Shown: positions 50,334-59,773 of the stretch, piece after piece
Layout: every line of letters begins with the position of its first letter
How positions within the stretch are numbered: position 1 is the stretch's first letter
NCBI GenBank assembly: GCA_020725885.1
Contig: DYEA01000007.1
Span: 1 to 64,000, forward strand
Length of the DNA: 64,000 bases
Direction of reading: 5' to 3'
Source: Slackia sp.
GTDB lineage: Bacteria > Actinomycetota > Coriobacteriia > Anaerosomatales > Anaerosomataceae
Position numbers and translations under genes: made by a program
The notes under the pieces: generated by a model
What the model was told of the DNA's origin: nothing
Databases searched by the model: none
Seen by the model: the letters and a program-made list of their open reading frames with translations, nothing else

Positions 50334-50362
50334 TTGCGCCCCTCGCACACGTAGGCGACAAT
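50334..50362 (+). promoter_or_regulatory. Possible promoter before the aromatic cluster
   Basis: TTGCGC (50334-50339) and GACAAT (50357-50362) are 17 bases apart, 28 bases before the aminotransferase start. A small GGGCG-GTTG-CGCCC hairpin (50328-50341) overlaps the -35. Confidence 0.4.
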
Positions 50363-50390
50363 CTCTCGCAACCTGGACGGAGGAGCGGGC

Positions 50391-51491
50391 GTGGGAATCG
50401 ACGGGATCATCAGGCCTGAGCTCGAGCCGCTGGTGCCGTACGCGCCCGGGCTTCGCGCAAGCCAAGTGCGCGAGCGCAGCGGAGTCGACCGGGTGCTGAA
50501 GCTCTCCAGCAACGAGCACCCGTGCGGCCCGGTGCCGTCCGCGCTCGCAGCGATGCGGGCGGTCCTTTCGCGTGTGAACCGCTATCCTGACGGCGCGTGC
50601 GCCGCCCTCAAGCGCAAACTGGCGGACCGCCTGAAAGTCGCCGTCGACAACGTGGTGGTCGGCAACGGTAGCAACGAGGTCCTGCGCCTCATCGCCCAAA
50701 GCGTCCTTCGCCCTGGAGACGAGGTCGTCTTCGCCTGGCCGTCGTTCGTGGTCTATCCCATGGTGACGGCCATCTTCGGCGCCACCGCCGTGCGCGTGCC
50801 GCTTGCGGACGGCGACGTCCACGACCTCGACGCCATGCTTGCCGCCATGACCGAGCGCACGCGGCTCGCGTTCTTGTGCAATCCCAACAACCCGACTGGC
50901 ACCATCTACGGCCGGGATGCGTTCGCTCGCTTCATGGAGCGCGTTCCTGACCACGTGCTGGTGGTCGTGGACGAAGCGTACTTCGAGTTCGTCACTGCGC
51001 CCGGCTATCCCGACGCCCTGGAGTGGTTCGACGGCTCACGGCCGCTCGCGGTGTGTCGCACGTTCTCAAAGATGTACTCGCTTGCGGGACTGCGCGTCGG
51101 GTACGGGATCGTGCCTGAGCCGCTCGCGCGTGCCATCGACAAGGTCCGGGAGCCCTTCAACGTGAACACGGTTGCGCAGATTGCGGCGTACTACGCCCTC
51201 GATGACGAGGCGGAAGTTCGGCGGCGGCGAGCCGAAAACCAGGAACAGAAGACCTACCTCTATTCGTGCTTCGACCAGCTCGGCATCTCGTACGCGCGGT
51301 CGGAGACGAACTTCGTGTACGTTCGCACCGCCAAGCCGGTCGAAGCGTTCGAGGCGCTGCTTCAGCAAGGCGTGATCGTGCGGGACTTCGGCACCTCGCC
51401 GGCGCTGCGCGTGACCGTCGGAACGCCGGAGGACACCGAGCGCACGATCCAGGCGTTCGAGGCAGCTGTCGCCCAGCTCGGCACGCTGTGA
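50391..51491 (+). CDS. hisC: Histidinol-phosphate/aromatic aminotransferase
   Basis: A 366-residue PLP class II aminotransferase of the HisC family. LSSNEHPCGP, NGSNEVLRLI, CNPNNPTGT, VVVDEAYFEF and RTFSKMYSLAGLRVGYG (with the PLP Lys) are seen. It leads directly into aroF, tyrA and aroA, so transamination of prephenate, phenylpyruvate or hydroxyphenylpyruvate is likely, perhaps along with histidine synthesis. GGAGGAG before GTG. Confidence 0.88.
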   Translation: MGIDGIIRPELEPLVPYAPGLRASQVRERSGVDRVLKLSSNEHPCGPVPSALAAMRAVLSRVNRYPDGACAALKRKLADRLKVAVDNVVVGNGSNEVLRLIAQSVLRPGDEVVFAWPSFVVYPMVTAIFGATAVRVPLADGDVHDLDAMLAAMTERTRLAFLCNPNNPTGTIYGRDAFARFMERVPDHVLVVVDEAYFEFVTAPGYPDALEWFDGSRPLAVCRTFSKMYSLAGLRVGYGIVPEPLARAIDKVREPFNVNTVAQIAAYYALDDEAEVRRRRAENQEQKTYLYSCFDQLGISYARSETNFVYVRTAKPVEAFEALLQQGVIVRDFGTSPALRVTVGTPEDTERTIQAFEAAVAQLGTL

Positions 51492-51539
51492 CCTGCGCCT
51501 GCGGGCGCGCGCAGCGACACTCGAAGGGGTGAGGCAACC

Positions 51540-52565
51540 GTGCTTATCGTCATGCGAGACCACGCTACCGCCGAAGAGATCGACCACGTCGTCGCGCTGC
51601 TCCACGAGGCGGGCGCCGAGGCGCATCTCTCCCGAGGCGAGGTCAAGACCGTCATCGGAGTGATCGGCGACCGGGAGGTCATGTACTCCCTCGAACTCGA
51701 GGGGCTTCCGGGCGTCGAGCAGGTCATCCGCGTCCTGAAGCCGTACAAGCTCGTCTCCCGTGACTTCCAGCGTGAAGACACTGTGGTGGAGGTCGGGAGC
51801 GCGACGATCGGCGGAGGTTCGTTCGCGGTGATCGCCGGTCCGTGCTCGGTGGAGAGCGAGGACCAAGTGCTCGCGACCGCGAAGGCGGTCAAGGCCGCCG
51901 GTGCGACGATCCTGCGCGGCGGCGCGTTCAAGCCACGCACGAGCCCGTACGCCTTCCAGGGGCTCGGCGTGGACGGTCTGCGTCTGCTTCGCGAGGCCGC
52001 AGACGAGGTGGGGCTGCCGATGGTCACCGAAGTGCTCGACATACGGGACGCAGAGACTGTCGCCGAATACGCTGACATGCTCCAGGTGGGCGCCAGGAAC
52101 ATGCAGAACTTCATGATGCTGGACGAGTTGGGACGCTTCCGGAAACCCATCCTGCTCAAACGCGGGCTCTCCGCGACCATCGAGGAGGTCCTGTCGGCCG
52201 CCGAGTACGTGCTCAAGGGCGGCAACCGGGACGTGGTGCTCTGCGAACGCGGCATACGCACCTTCGAGACGTACACGCGCAACACCCTCGACCTGGCCGC
52301 CGTGGCCGCGCTGAAGTCGCTCACGCACCTCCCGGTCGTCGTGGATCCGTCCCACGCGACGGGACGCCGTGAGCTCGTGGCGCCGATGTCGCGAGCCGCG
52401 CTCGCAGCCGGCGCCGACGGGATCATGGTCGAGGTCCACATCGACCCCGAGCACGCCAAGTGCGACGGCCCGCAGTCGCTGACGCCCGACGGGTTCGAGG
52501 CTCTCATGCGCGAGCTGCGTCCATTGGCGTCGCTCGTCGGCGCACGCGTCGGACAGGAGGCGTGA
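51540..52565 (+). CDS. aroF: DAHP synthase (AroF, type I beta) with N-terminal regulatory domain
   Basis: A 341-residue 3-deoxy-7-phosphoheptulonate synthase. The N-terminal 70 residues form the ferredoxin-like domain seen in Thermotoga DAHPS (MLIVMRDHATAEEI), which gives feedback control by aromatic amino acids. The barrel follows with AGPCSVES, RGGAFKPRTSPYAFQGLG, LLKRG and VDPSHATGRR. First step of the shikimate pathway. GTG start. Confidence 0.95.
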   Translation: MLIVMRDHATAEEIDHVVALLHEAGAEAHLSRGEVKTVIGVIGDREVMYSLELEGLPGVEQVIRVLKPYKLVSRDFQREDTVVEVGSATIGGGSFAVIAGPCSVESEDQVLATAKAVKAAGATILRGGAFKPRTSPYAFQGLGVDGLRLLREAADEVGLPMVTEVLDIRDAETVAEYADMLQVGARNMQNFMMLDELGRFRKPILLKRGLSATIEEVLSAAEYVLKGGNRDVVLCERGIRTFETYTRNTLDLAAVAALKSLTHLPVVVDPSHATGRRELVAPMSRAALAAGADGIMVEVHIDPEHAKCDGPQSLTPDGFEALMRELRPLASLVGARVGQEA

Positions 52566-52566
52566 C

Positions 52567-53685
52567 GTGTTCTCGCGCATAGCCGTCATCGGGCTCGGGC
52601 TCATCGGCGGATCGGTGGCAGCCGCCGCGCGACGCGCCTGGCCGGACCTGGCGGTCGTCGGCGTCGACGCGGTCGAGGCCGTGTGCCGCCGGGCGGTCGA
52701 GCTCGGCGTTGCCACCGAGACCCATGTCGCAGACGCCGCGCGCGAGGACCTCAGCGACGCCTTGTCCGGTGTCGAGCTCGTCGTGCTAGCGACGCCGGTG
52801 GCTGAAGCGCTCCGGTGGCTGGACAGGCTCCACGAGGCGGGTTACCGCGGCATCGTCACCGACGTGTGCTCGACGAAATCGGCCATCGTCGCGAAAGCCG
52901 CGGCGCTGCGCCCCGTCTATGCGTTCATCGGAGGCCATCCCATGGCAGGCTCCGAGCGAAGCGGCATCGACGCCGCCAACCCGGAGCTCTTCGACGGCGC
53001 CTACTACGTGCTCACGCCCACGGCCGACACGGACGCCGGCGCGTTCCGCCGCGTCCACGAGTTCGTCACCGGGATCGGCGCCCGCCCGATATCGATCCCC
53101 GCCGACGTCCACGACGAGGCGGTCGCGCTCATCAGCCACGTGCCCCACGTGGCTGCCGCAGCACTGGTCGCGCTCGTTGCCGAGCAACCGGCAGGGGAGG
53201 ACGCGCTGCGCCTCGCCGCGGGCGGGTTCAAGGACATGACCCGCATCGCGGCAGGCAGCCCTGACCTCTGGACGGGCATCTGCGCAGAGAACGCGGACCG
53301 CATCGTGGATGGGCTGGGCCGGCTCCAGGACGTGATCGCCCGCTTCAAAGACGCGCTCGCTCGCCGGGACGCCGGCGAGGTCCGGTCGCTCCTGGCCGCG
53401 GCTGCTGAGGTCCGGCGCTCGCTTCCTGCTCGCTGGGTCCCCGCCAGCGCTGCCCTGTTCGAGCTCTCCATCCCCATGCGCGACCGGCCAGGCGCGATCA
53501 GCGAGATCACGACGCTCGTCGGCAGGGCGGGCTGCAACATCGAGGACATCGAGATCGACCACGTCTCCGAGGACAGCGCCGTCCTCCGCCTCGTGCTGAC
53601 CGACGAGGGAGACCGGGACGCTCTGGTCGAGTCGCTGCAGCGGTCCGGCCATGCGCCGACTCTGCGCCGCCTGGAGGATGCGTAA
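52567..53685 (+). CDS. tyrA: Prephenate dehydrogenase with ACT domain
   Basis: A 372-residue enzyme converting prephenate to 4-hydroxyphenylpyruvate. GLGLIGGS near residue 10 binds NAD; GGHPMAGSERSGIDAA carries the catalytic His; SHVPHVAAAAL follows. The C-terminal ACT domain (about 300-365) suggests tyrosine feedback. It begins 1 base after aroF and ends 1 base before aroA. Confidence 0.95.
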   Translation: MFSRIAVIGLGLIGGSVAAAARRAWPDLAVVGVDAVEAVCRRAVELGVATETHVADAAREDLSDALSGVELVVLATPVAEALRWLDRLHEAGYRGIVTDVCSTKSAIVAKAAALRPVYAFIGGHPMAGSERSGIDAANPELFDGAYYVLTPTADTDAGAFRRVHEFVTGIGARPISIPADVHDEAVALISHVPHVAAAALVALVAEQPAGEDALRLAAGGFKDMTRIAAGSPDLWTGICAENADRIVDGLGRLQDVIARFKDALARRDAGEVRSLLAAAAEVRRSLPARWVPASAALFELSIPMRDRPGAISEITTLVGRAGCNIEDIEIDHVSEDSAVLRLVLTDEGDRDALVESLQRSGHAPTLRRLEDA

Positions 53686-53686
53686 G

Positions 53687-54991
53687 ATGCGCGCCGTCAT
53701 CGACCCCGCCGAGCAGCCGCTCCGCGGATCCATCCGGGTCCCGAGCGACAAGTCGATATCCCACCGCGCTGTGCTGTTCGCCGCGCTCGCGCACGGCAGA
53801 AGCGTCGTCCGGGACGCCCTCGATGCCGCCGACGTCCGCTCGTCGATCGAGGCGGTCCGCGCCCTGGGTGCAGCCGTCGACGTCTCACCGGGCGACTGCG
53901 GGCTGTCGCTGGTCATCGACGGGTGGGGCGACCGCGGTCCCGCCGCGCCGCCGCACCCGGTCGACTGCGGGAACAGCGGCACCACGGCACGGCTGCTCCT
54001 CGGCATCCTGGGCGGATATCAGGTCAGCGTCACCCTAGTCGGCGATCGCTCACTCAGCGGCCGCCCGATGCGCCGCGTCACCGAGCCGCTCGCGCGCATG
54101 GGCGCTCGCTTCGACCTCTCGCCTCAAGGGACTCTGCCCGTCACAGTCCACGGCGGGCCGCTCGTCGGTTGCAATCACGAGCTCACCGTCGCAAGCGCCC
54201 AAGTGAAGACGGCCCTGTTGCTTGCGGGCCTGCGCGCCACGGGCACGACCACCGTGCGCGAGCCCGCTCCGAGCCGCGACCACACGGAGCGGATGCTGCC
54301 CGTGTTCGGCGCCCAGGTCGAGCGGGAGGACTCCCTCACAGTACGGGTGCAAGGCCTCCAGATCCTCCGCCCAGCCGAGGTCGCGGTCCCTGCCGACCCG
54401 TCCTCAGCGGCGTTCCTCGCGGTCGCGGCAGCATTGGTCCCCGGCAGCGAGGTCGTGCTCCGTGACGTCTGTTTGAACCCGACGCGGATCGCGTTCCTGG
54501 ACGTGATGCGCCGCATGGGCGTGGACCTCTCGATCGCCCCCGGTCCTGACGCAGGCGGGGAGCCTGTCGGCGACGTGACCGTGCGCGGAGGCGCTCCGCT
54601 GCGTCCGGCAGACGTCCCGCCTCACGAAGTGCCCGCGTTGATCGACGAAGTCCCAGTTCTCGCAGTCCTTGCGTGCGCGGCGCACGGCGCGACGCGATTC
54701 CGGTCCGTCGGCGAGCTCCGCGTGAAGGAGTCGGACCGCCTCGACGCGACCGTGCACGCGTTGCACGCGATGGGCGCCCAGGCCCGCGTCGAGGACGACG
54801 ACCTCGTCGTCGTCGGCCCGGCCAACCTCCACGGCGCCGAGTTTTCTTCCCGCGGCGACCACCGGCTTGCGATGGCTTTCGCGGTCGCGGGCCTCGTTGC
54901 CAGCGGACCCGTGTCAATCGACGGGTTCGAGGCCGTTGCGGTGTCCTACCCGCGGTTCAGCGAAGACCTCCACGCCCTCGTCCGCGGCTGA
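53687..54991 (+). CDS. aroA: 3-phosphoshikimate 1-carboxyvinyltransferase (EPSP synthase)
   Basis: A 434-residue two-domain enzyme. VPSDKSISHRAV, DCGNSGTTARLLLGIL, SLSGRPMRRV, ASAQVKTALLLAGL and RVKESDRL are the substrate and glyphosate-region motifs. ATG 53687 with GGAGG 9 bases upstream, after the tyrA stop. ATG 53678 is a possible start within tyrA. Confidence 0.96.
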   Translation: MRAVIDPAEQPLRGSIRVPSDKSISHRAVLFAALAHGRSVVRDALDAADVRSSIEAVRALGAAVDVSPGDCGLSLVIDGWGDRGPAAPPHPVDCGNSGTTARLLLGILGGYQVSVTLVGDRSLSGRPMRRVTEPLARMGARFDLSPQGTLPVTVHGGPLVGCNHELTVASAQVKTALLLAGLRATGTTTVREPAPSRDHTERMLPVFGAQVEREDSLTVRVQGLQILRPAEVAVPADPSSAAFLAVAAALVPGSEVVLRDVCLNPTRIAFLDVMRRMGVDLSIAPGPDAGGEPVGDVTVRGGAPLRPADVPPHEVPALIDEVPVLAVLACAAHGATRFRSVGELRVKESDRLDATVHALHAMGAQARVEDDDLVVVGPANLHGAEFSSRGDHRLAMAFAVAGLVASGPVSIDGFEAVAVSYPRFSEDLHALVRG

Positions 54992-55006
54992 AGTGTTCTG
55001 GCCGCG

Positions 55007-55015
55007 TGCTAGAAT
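55007..55015 (+). promoter_or_regulatory. Extended -10 promoter before cmk
   Basis: TGCTAGAAT: TG, one base, TAGAAT (55010-55015), 26 bases before the cmk start. Confidence 0.45.
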
Positions 55016-55041
55016 CCTGCGGTCGGACGAAGAGGAGCTCG

Positions 55042-55713
55042 ATGATCGTCGCCATCGACGGACCAGCCGCATCAGGGAAGTCCACGGTCGCCCGCGCATT
55101 GGCGCGCCGGCTCGGGTTCCGCTACCTCGACACCGGCGCGATGTACCGCGCCGTGGCCGAGGAGGCGTTGGTCAGCGGCATCGCTTTGGACGACGCAGCT
55201 GCGCTAGCGGCGCTGGCCCGTGACGCCTGCATCGCATTCGAGTACGCAGGCGACGACCCGGTCTACACGCGCGTCACGGTACGCGGCCGCGACGTGACTG
55301 CCGCGATCCGGACACCGCAGGTCGACGAGGCCGTGAGCTCCGTCGCGAGCATCCCGGAAGTCCGGGCAGCCATGGTGTCCGAGCAGCGCCGGTGCGCCGG
55401 AGCCGGCGACATCGTCGTCGAAGGACGTGACATCGGCACGGTGGTGTTCCCAGACGCGGAAGTGAAGGTGTACCTCACGGCCACGCCGGAGGAGCGTGCC
55501 GCCCGCCGCCTCCAAGACAGGCGTGGAGCCGGTCACGACGCCGAGTTCGAGCGGGTGGTGGCCGACATACGGCGGCGCGACGAGGCGGACTCCACCAGGA
55601 AGGCAGGCCCGCTCGCCACCGCGCGCGACGCGGTGGTCGTCGACACGACCGGCCTGTCGGTTGACGAAGTCGTCGAACGCATCGAACGCCTGGTGCGAGA
55701 GAGGATGCCCTGA
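55042..55713 (+). CDS. cmk: Cytidylate kinase
   Basis: A 223-residue NMP kinase. GPAASGKST at 7-15, YLDTGAMYRAV, the CMP-binding insert, and VVEGRDIGTVVFPDAEVKVYLTA are clear. AGAGGAG precedes ATG. Shares one base with the next gene. Confidence 0.96.
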   Translation: MIVAIDGPAASGKSTVARALARRLGFRYLDTGAMYRAVAEEALVSGIALDDAAALAALARDACIAFEYAGDDPVYTRVTVRGRDVTAAIRTPQVDEAVSSVASIPEVRAAMVSEQRRCAGAGDIVVEGRDIGTVVFPDAEVKVYLTATPEERAARRLQDRRGAGHDAEFERVVADIRRRDEADSTRKAGPLATARDAVVVDTTGLSVDEVVERIERLVRERMP

Positions 55714-56354
55714 TGTGGCTGGGACGCATCGTGCGCTTCTTCGGGCGTCCCCTGATACGGGTCGCGTTCCGCGTCCGTGACTACGGCCGGGAGCACGTCC
55801 CGCGCAGCGGGCCGGCCATCCTCGCCGGAAACCACCGCTCGTACATGGACCCGGTGATCCTGTGGTGCATCAGCCCGCGCCCCGTGTCGTTCATGGCAAA
55901 GAAGGAGCTCTTCCACGGCTTCTTGGGGTGGGCGCTGCCGCGCCTGTGGTCGTTCCCCGTGGACCGCTCCGGAGCCGACCGGGCCGCCCTGCAGCGCGGA
56001 CATGAGATCCTTGCCGAGGGCGGTCTAGTGGGGATCTTCCCCGAAGGAACCCGTCAGGACGCCGACGAGCTGGGCCAGGCGCACGGAGGAGCGGCATTCC
56101 TCGCCCTTCGCGCGGGCGTGCCTGTCGTCCCGGTCGGCATCGTCGGCACAGCGCACGTCTGGCCGCGCGGCCAGCGCCTGCCGAAGCTGCGGCGAGTCAC
56201 CGTCGTGTACGGCGAGCCGCTGCCTCCAGACCGATTCCCGCGCGAAGGCTCCCGCCGGGAGCAGGTCGACGCGCTGACGGCCCGGATCATGGAACGCATC
56301 GCAACGTGCGTCGAGCAGGCGAAGGAGCTGCACGATGAACGTCGTCGTCGCTGA
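55713..56354 (+). CDS. plsC: 1-acylglycerol-3-phosphate acyltransferase
   Basis: A 213-residue PlsC family acyltransferase at the membrane face. The catalytic NHRSYMDP (H-x4-D) and FPEGTR are present, followed by PVVPVGIVGT. It works after PlsY (59774) in phosphatidic acid synthesis. Overlaps ispH by 20 bases. Confidence 0.92.
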   Translation: MWLGRIVRFFGRPLIRVAFRVRDYGREHVPRSGPAILAGNHRSYMDPVILWCISPRPVSFMAKKELFHGFLGWALPRLWSFPVDRSGADRAALQRGHEILAEGGLVGIFPEGTRQDADELGQAHGGAAFLALRAGVPVVPVGIVGTAHVWPRGQRLPKLRRVTVVYGEPLPPDRFPREGSRREQVDALTARIMERIATCVEQAKELHDERRRR

Positions 56355-57174
56355 GCACGCGGGCGTCTGCTACGGCGTGGAGCGGGCCCTCCGCCTCGCG
56401 AGCGAAGCGGCGTCGAGCGGCAACGCGGTCCGTACCCTGGGACCGCTCATCCACAACCCGCAAGCGGTGGAGAAGCTGCGCGAGCGAGGCGTCGGCGTCG
56501 CCCGCAGCCTCGACGAGGTGACCGGGGGCACGCTCGTCATCCGCTCGCACGGCGTCGATCCTGCCGTCATCGCAGCGGCGCGCGAGCGCGGCCTCGAGGT
56601 CGTCGACGCGACGTGCCCGTTCGTCTCGACGGCGCAGCGCCACGCGGCGGAGCTCAAAGAGCAGGGCTACGCGGTCGTGATCGTGGGGGAGGCCGATCAC
56701 CCTGAAGTCGAAGGCATCGTGGCTCACGCCGGAGGAGACGCCGTCGTCGTGGAGTCCGCAGCCTCGCTCCCAGAGCGTCTGCCGTCGCGCAGGGTCGGCG
56801 TGGTGGTGCAGACCACGCAGACGGCGGAGCGCCTGCAGGAGGTCGTGGCGGCCCTCCTGCCGCGCACGAACGAGTTGCGGGTCTTCAACACGATCTGCAG
56901 CGCCACGGCCAAGCGCCAGAAGGCTGCTCGCGAGCTCGCGCGCGCCGTAGACGTCGTCGTGGTCGTCGGCGGCCACAACTCGGGCAACACCACGCGGCTC
57001 GCCGAGATCTGCCGCGAGGAGAACGACCGCGTCTACCACATCGAGACGCCGGAGGAGATCGACCCGGCATGGTTCGCCGGTGTCGAGGTCGTGGGCGTGA
57101 CGGCAGGAGCGTCCACGCCGAGCGACCAGATCGCGCAGGTCGTCGCTGCGATCGAGCGGATTGGCGATGGGTGA
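56335..57174 (+). CDS. ispH: 4-hydroxy-3-methylbut-2-enyl diphosphate reductase
   Basis: A 279-residue [4Fe-4S] enzyme of the MEP isoprenoid pathway. The cluster ligands are Cys12 (AGVCYGV), the Cys of VDATCPFV and the Cys of NTICSATAKRQ. RSHGVDP, TTQT and SGNTTRL form the substrate site. Ends overlapping the next gene by 8 bases. Confidence 0.96.
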   Translation: MNVVVAEHAGVCYGVERALRLASEAASSGNAVRTLGPLIHNPQAVEKLRERGVGVARSLDEVTGGTLVIRSHGVDPAVIAAARERGLEVVDATCPFVSTAQRHAAELKEQGYAVVIVGEADHPEVEGIVAHAGGDAVVVESAASLPERLPSRRVGVVVQTTQTAERLQEVVAALLPRTNELRVFNTICSATAKRQKAARELARAVDVVVVVGGHNSGNTTRLAEICREENDRVYHIETPEEIDPAWFAGVEVVGVTAGASTPSDQIAQVVAAIERIGDG

Positions 57175-58454
57175 CCGCCGGTACGGCGAGCCGCACCCTT
57201 CTGGAGGCAGGATCGCACGGGTGCGTCTCGGCAGCCCTGCGTGGCGCGCGGGGCTGCGGGCCGGCGACGTCGTCGTGTCCGTCGACGGCCGGCCAGTCGT
57301 GGACGTCCTCGACTGGCAGTGGGCGACTGCCGACGGACCGTTCGACGTCACGGTGCTGAGGCGTGGCCGCGAGCGCTCGTTCACCGTACCGGCCGGATCG
57401 TCTGACATCGGGGCGCAGTTCGACAGCCTGCTGTTCGACGGCGTCCGCCAGTGCGCGAACGCCTGCTCGTTCTGCTTCGTGCGGCAGCTGCCCCCAGGCC
57501 TGCGGCCGTCGCTCTACGTTCGAGACGACGACTACCGGCTGTCGTTCCTGCACGGGAACTTCGTCACGCTCACGAACCTCGACGCCGCCGACGTCGAGCG
57601 CATCATCACCCAACGCCTCTCGCCGCTGTACGTGTCCCTGCACGCCGTGGACCCCGACGTCCGGAAGCGCCTCATCGCGCCTCCGGCCCCCGATCGGGCG
57701 CTCGAGCACCTCGAGGCGCTCACCGACGCGGGCATCGAGATACACGTCCAGGTGGTCGCAGTGCCGGGCGTCAACGACGGAGACGTCCTCCGCCAGACGC
57801 TGGAGCATCTGAGCGCCCGCAACGCGGTCGCGTCCGTCGGCGTCGTCCCGTTGGGCTTCACCGGCCACCAGCGCCGGTTCTCGTCGTCGTACGACGCGGC
57901 GGGCGCCAGCGGTCATCGTGATCGTGCAGGAGGCCCAGCGGCGGGCTCGCGCGTCCCGCGGACGGACGTGGGCGCACGCAGCGGACGAGTTCTACCTCCT
58001 CGCCGGGCTGCCGTTCCCGGACGCCGAATCGTACGACGGCTACCCCCAGTACGAGAACGGCATCGGGCTCGTCAGGAGCTTCCTCGACGACCTCGCGGAG
58101 CATCCGCTGCCGTCCTCCACGCGCACTTCGGCGGTGCTCGTCACCGGAACGATGTTCGCTCCGGTCCTCGAAGACGCTGCCCGTGACGCCGGAATCGAGG
58201 TCCTCGCGGTCCCGAACCGCTTCCTTGGCGGGAACGTAGGCGTCGCGGGGCTCCTGGCTGGCCGGGACATCGCGCGCTCTATCGCGGAGCACGGCGGGCA
58301 GGGTACATACCTCGTGCCCGACGTCGTGCTAAACTCCGACGCGCTCACGCTTGACGACATGACCGTGCGCGACATCGAGCGCACGTCCGGCGCTCGCGTC
58401 CGCATCGTCGGCTCGACCGCGGAAGACATGGCGCGGGCGCTCGCACAGCTCTGA
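57167..58454 (+). CDS. PDZ - radical SAM - DUF512 protein, split by a +1 frameshift
   Basis: A conserved bacterial protein of about 430 residues, of unknown function. The first frame holds a PDZ-like domain (about 10-75) and the radical SAM motif Cys96-x3-Cys100-x2-Cys103 (CANACSFC). It loses homology after SSSYD near 57895 and runs out of frame to 58186. The family sequence continues in another frame from about 57900 (VIVIVQEAQRRAR, then AADEFYLLAGLPFPD) to 58454. One extra base, most simply a G in the GGG at 57901-57903, explains it. Sequencing error or real loss cannot be told apart here. Confidence 0.8.
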
Positions 58455-58464
58455 GGAGGTTTCC

Positions 58465-59772
58465 GTGGGAGTCCCCCTCGTGGCAGTGGTCGGCAGGCCC
58501 AACGTCGGCAAGTCGACCTTCGTGAACCGAATAGCCCAGCGCCACGACGCGATCGTCCACGAGCAGAGCGGCGTGACGCGAGACCGCAGCTATCACCGCG
58601 CTGACTGGAACGGCGTCGACTTCATGCTCGTCGACACCGGAGGGATCGAGCTCGCCACCGACGACGCGTTCGGCCCGTCCATCCGCGCGCAAGCGGTGCG
58701 TGCCGCAGAAGAAGCTGACGCGGTGATCTTCCTGGTGGACGGCAAGACCGGCCTCGCCCCTGGCGACGAGGACGTCGCGCAGCTTCTCAGACGCGCAGAC
58801 AAGCCGGTGTTCCTCGTCGTGAACAAGGTCGACGATCCAGGCAGCGACCTGGCCGTCCACGAGTTCTGGGCGCTCGGTTTGGGGGAGCCGTGGCCGGTGT
58901 CCGCGCTGCACGGTCACGGGACGGGCGACCTGCTCGACGCGCTCGTCGCTGCGCTGCCTCGTGGGGCCGAGGCCGTCGACGTCGACGCCATCGACGTCGC
59001 CATCATCGGACGGCCCAACGCCGGCAAGTCGTCGCTGTTCAACCGCCTGATCGGGGCGGAGCGCTCCATCGTGTCCGACGTCCCTGGGACCACCAGAGAC
59101 GCCATCGACACCGTCGTCGAACGCGACGGAGTGCGCCTCCGTCTCGTCGACACTGCCGGCCTGCGGAGGAAGTCCCAGATCGACGACTCGGTCGAGTACT
59201 TCGGCTTCGTCCGGGCTATGCGCGCCATCGACCGCGCGCAGGTCGCGCTCCTCGTCGTGGACTCCACCCTCGGTGTGACCGACCAGGACCAGCGCGTCGC
59301 TCGCTTCGCCGAAGAGCGGGGCTGCGCCATGGCCGTTCTGCTCAACAAGTGGGACGCCGTCGGCGGGCCTGAGCGCAAGGAGGAGGTCGTCCGCCAAGCC
59401 GGCGAGAAGCTCGGCTTCGTCTCCTACGCTCCGGTCCTGCGCGTCAGCGCCAAGACAGGCGCCGGCACGGACCGCGTCTTCGAAGCCGTGCGCATGGCAT
59501 CCGAGTCGCACTCGCGCCACGTCCCGACCAGCCAGCTCAATCGCCTGCTGATGGACATCAAGGCCACCGGGCACACCGTCAGCAAGGGGAGGCGGCACCT
59601 CAAGATGGCCTACGTCACGCAGACGCGCACCAGCCCCCCTGAGTTCACGTTCTTCGTCAACCACCCGGACCTCGTCGAGCCCTCGTTCGAGCGCTACCTC
59701 GAGAACCGGCTCCGCGAGACGTTCGACCTGACTGGGACTCCCGTCCGGCTCGCCTTCCGGAAGAAGGCATGA
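58465..59772 (+). CDS. der: Ribosome-assembly GTPase Der (EngA)
   Basis: A 435-residue tandem GTPase for 50S subunit assembly. First G domain: GRPNVGKS (10-17), DTGG, NKVD. Second: GRPNAGKS (182-189), DTAGLRRK, NKWD. A C-terminal KH-like domain follows (about 350-435). GAGGAGG before GTG. Confidence 0.97.
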   Translation: MGVPLVAVVGRPNVGKSTFVNRIAQRHDAIVHEQSGVTRDRSYHRADWNGVDFMLVDTGGIELATDDAFGPSIRAQAVRAAEEADAVIFLVDGKTGLAPGDEDVAQLLRRADKPVFLVVNKVDDPGSDLAVHEFWALGLGEPWPVSALHGHGTGDLLDALVAALPRGAEAVDVDAIDVAIIGRPNAGKSSLFNRLIGAERSIVSDVPGTTRDAIDTVVERDGVRLRLVDTAGLRRKSQIDDSVEYFGFVRAMRAIDRAQVALLVVDSTLGVTDQDQRVARFAEERGCAMAVLLNKWDAVGGPERKEEVVRQAGEKLGFVSYAPVLRVSAKTGAGTDRVFEAVRMASESHSRHVPTSQLNRLLMDIKATGHTVSKGRRHLKMAYVTQTRTSPPEFTFFVNHPDLVEPSFERYLENRLRETFDLTGTPVRLAFRKKA

Positions 59773-59773
59773 G

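Noticed and set aside
57880-57920. Programmed frameshift in the DUF512 gene
   Set aside because: No slippery sequence, internal ribosome-site-like stimulator or typical downstream structure could be recognised; an extra G in a GGG run is simpler.
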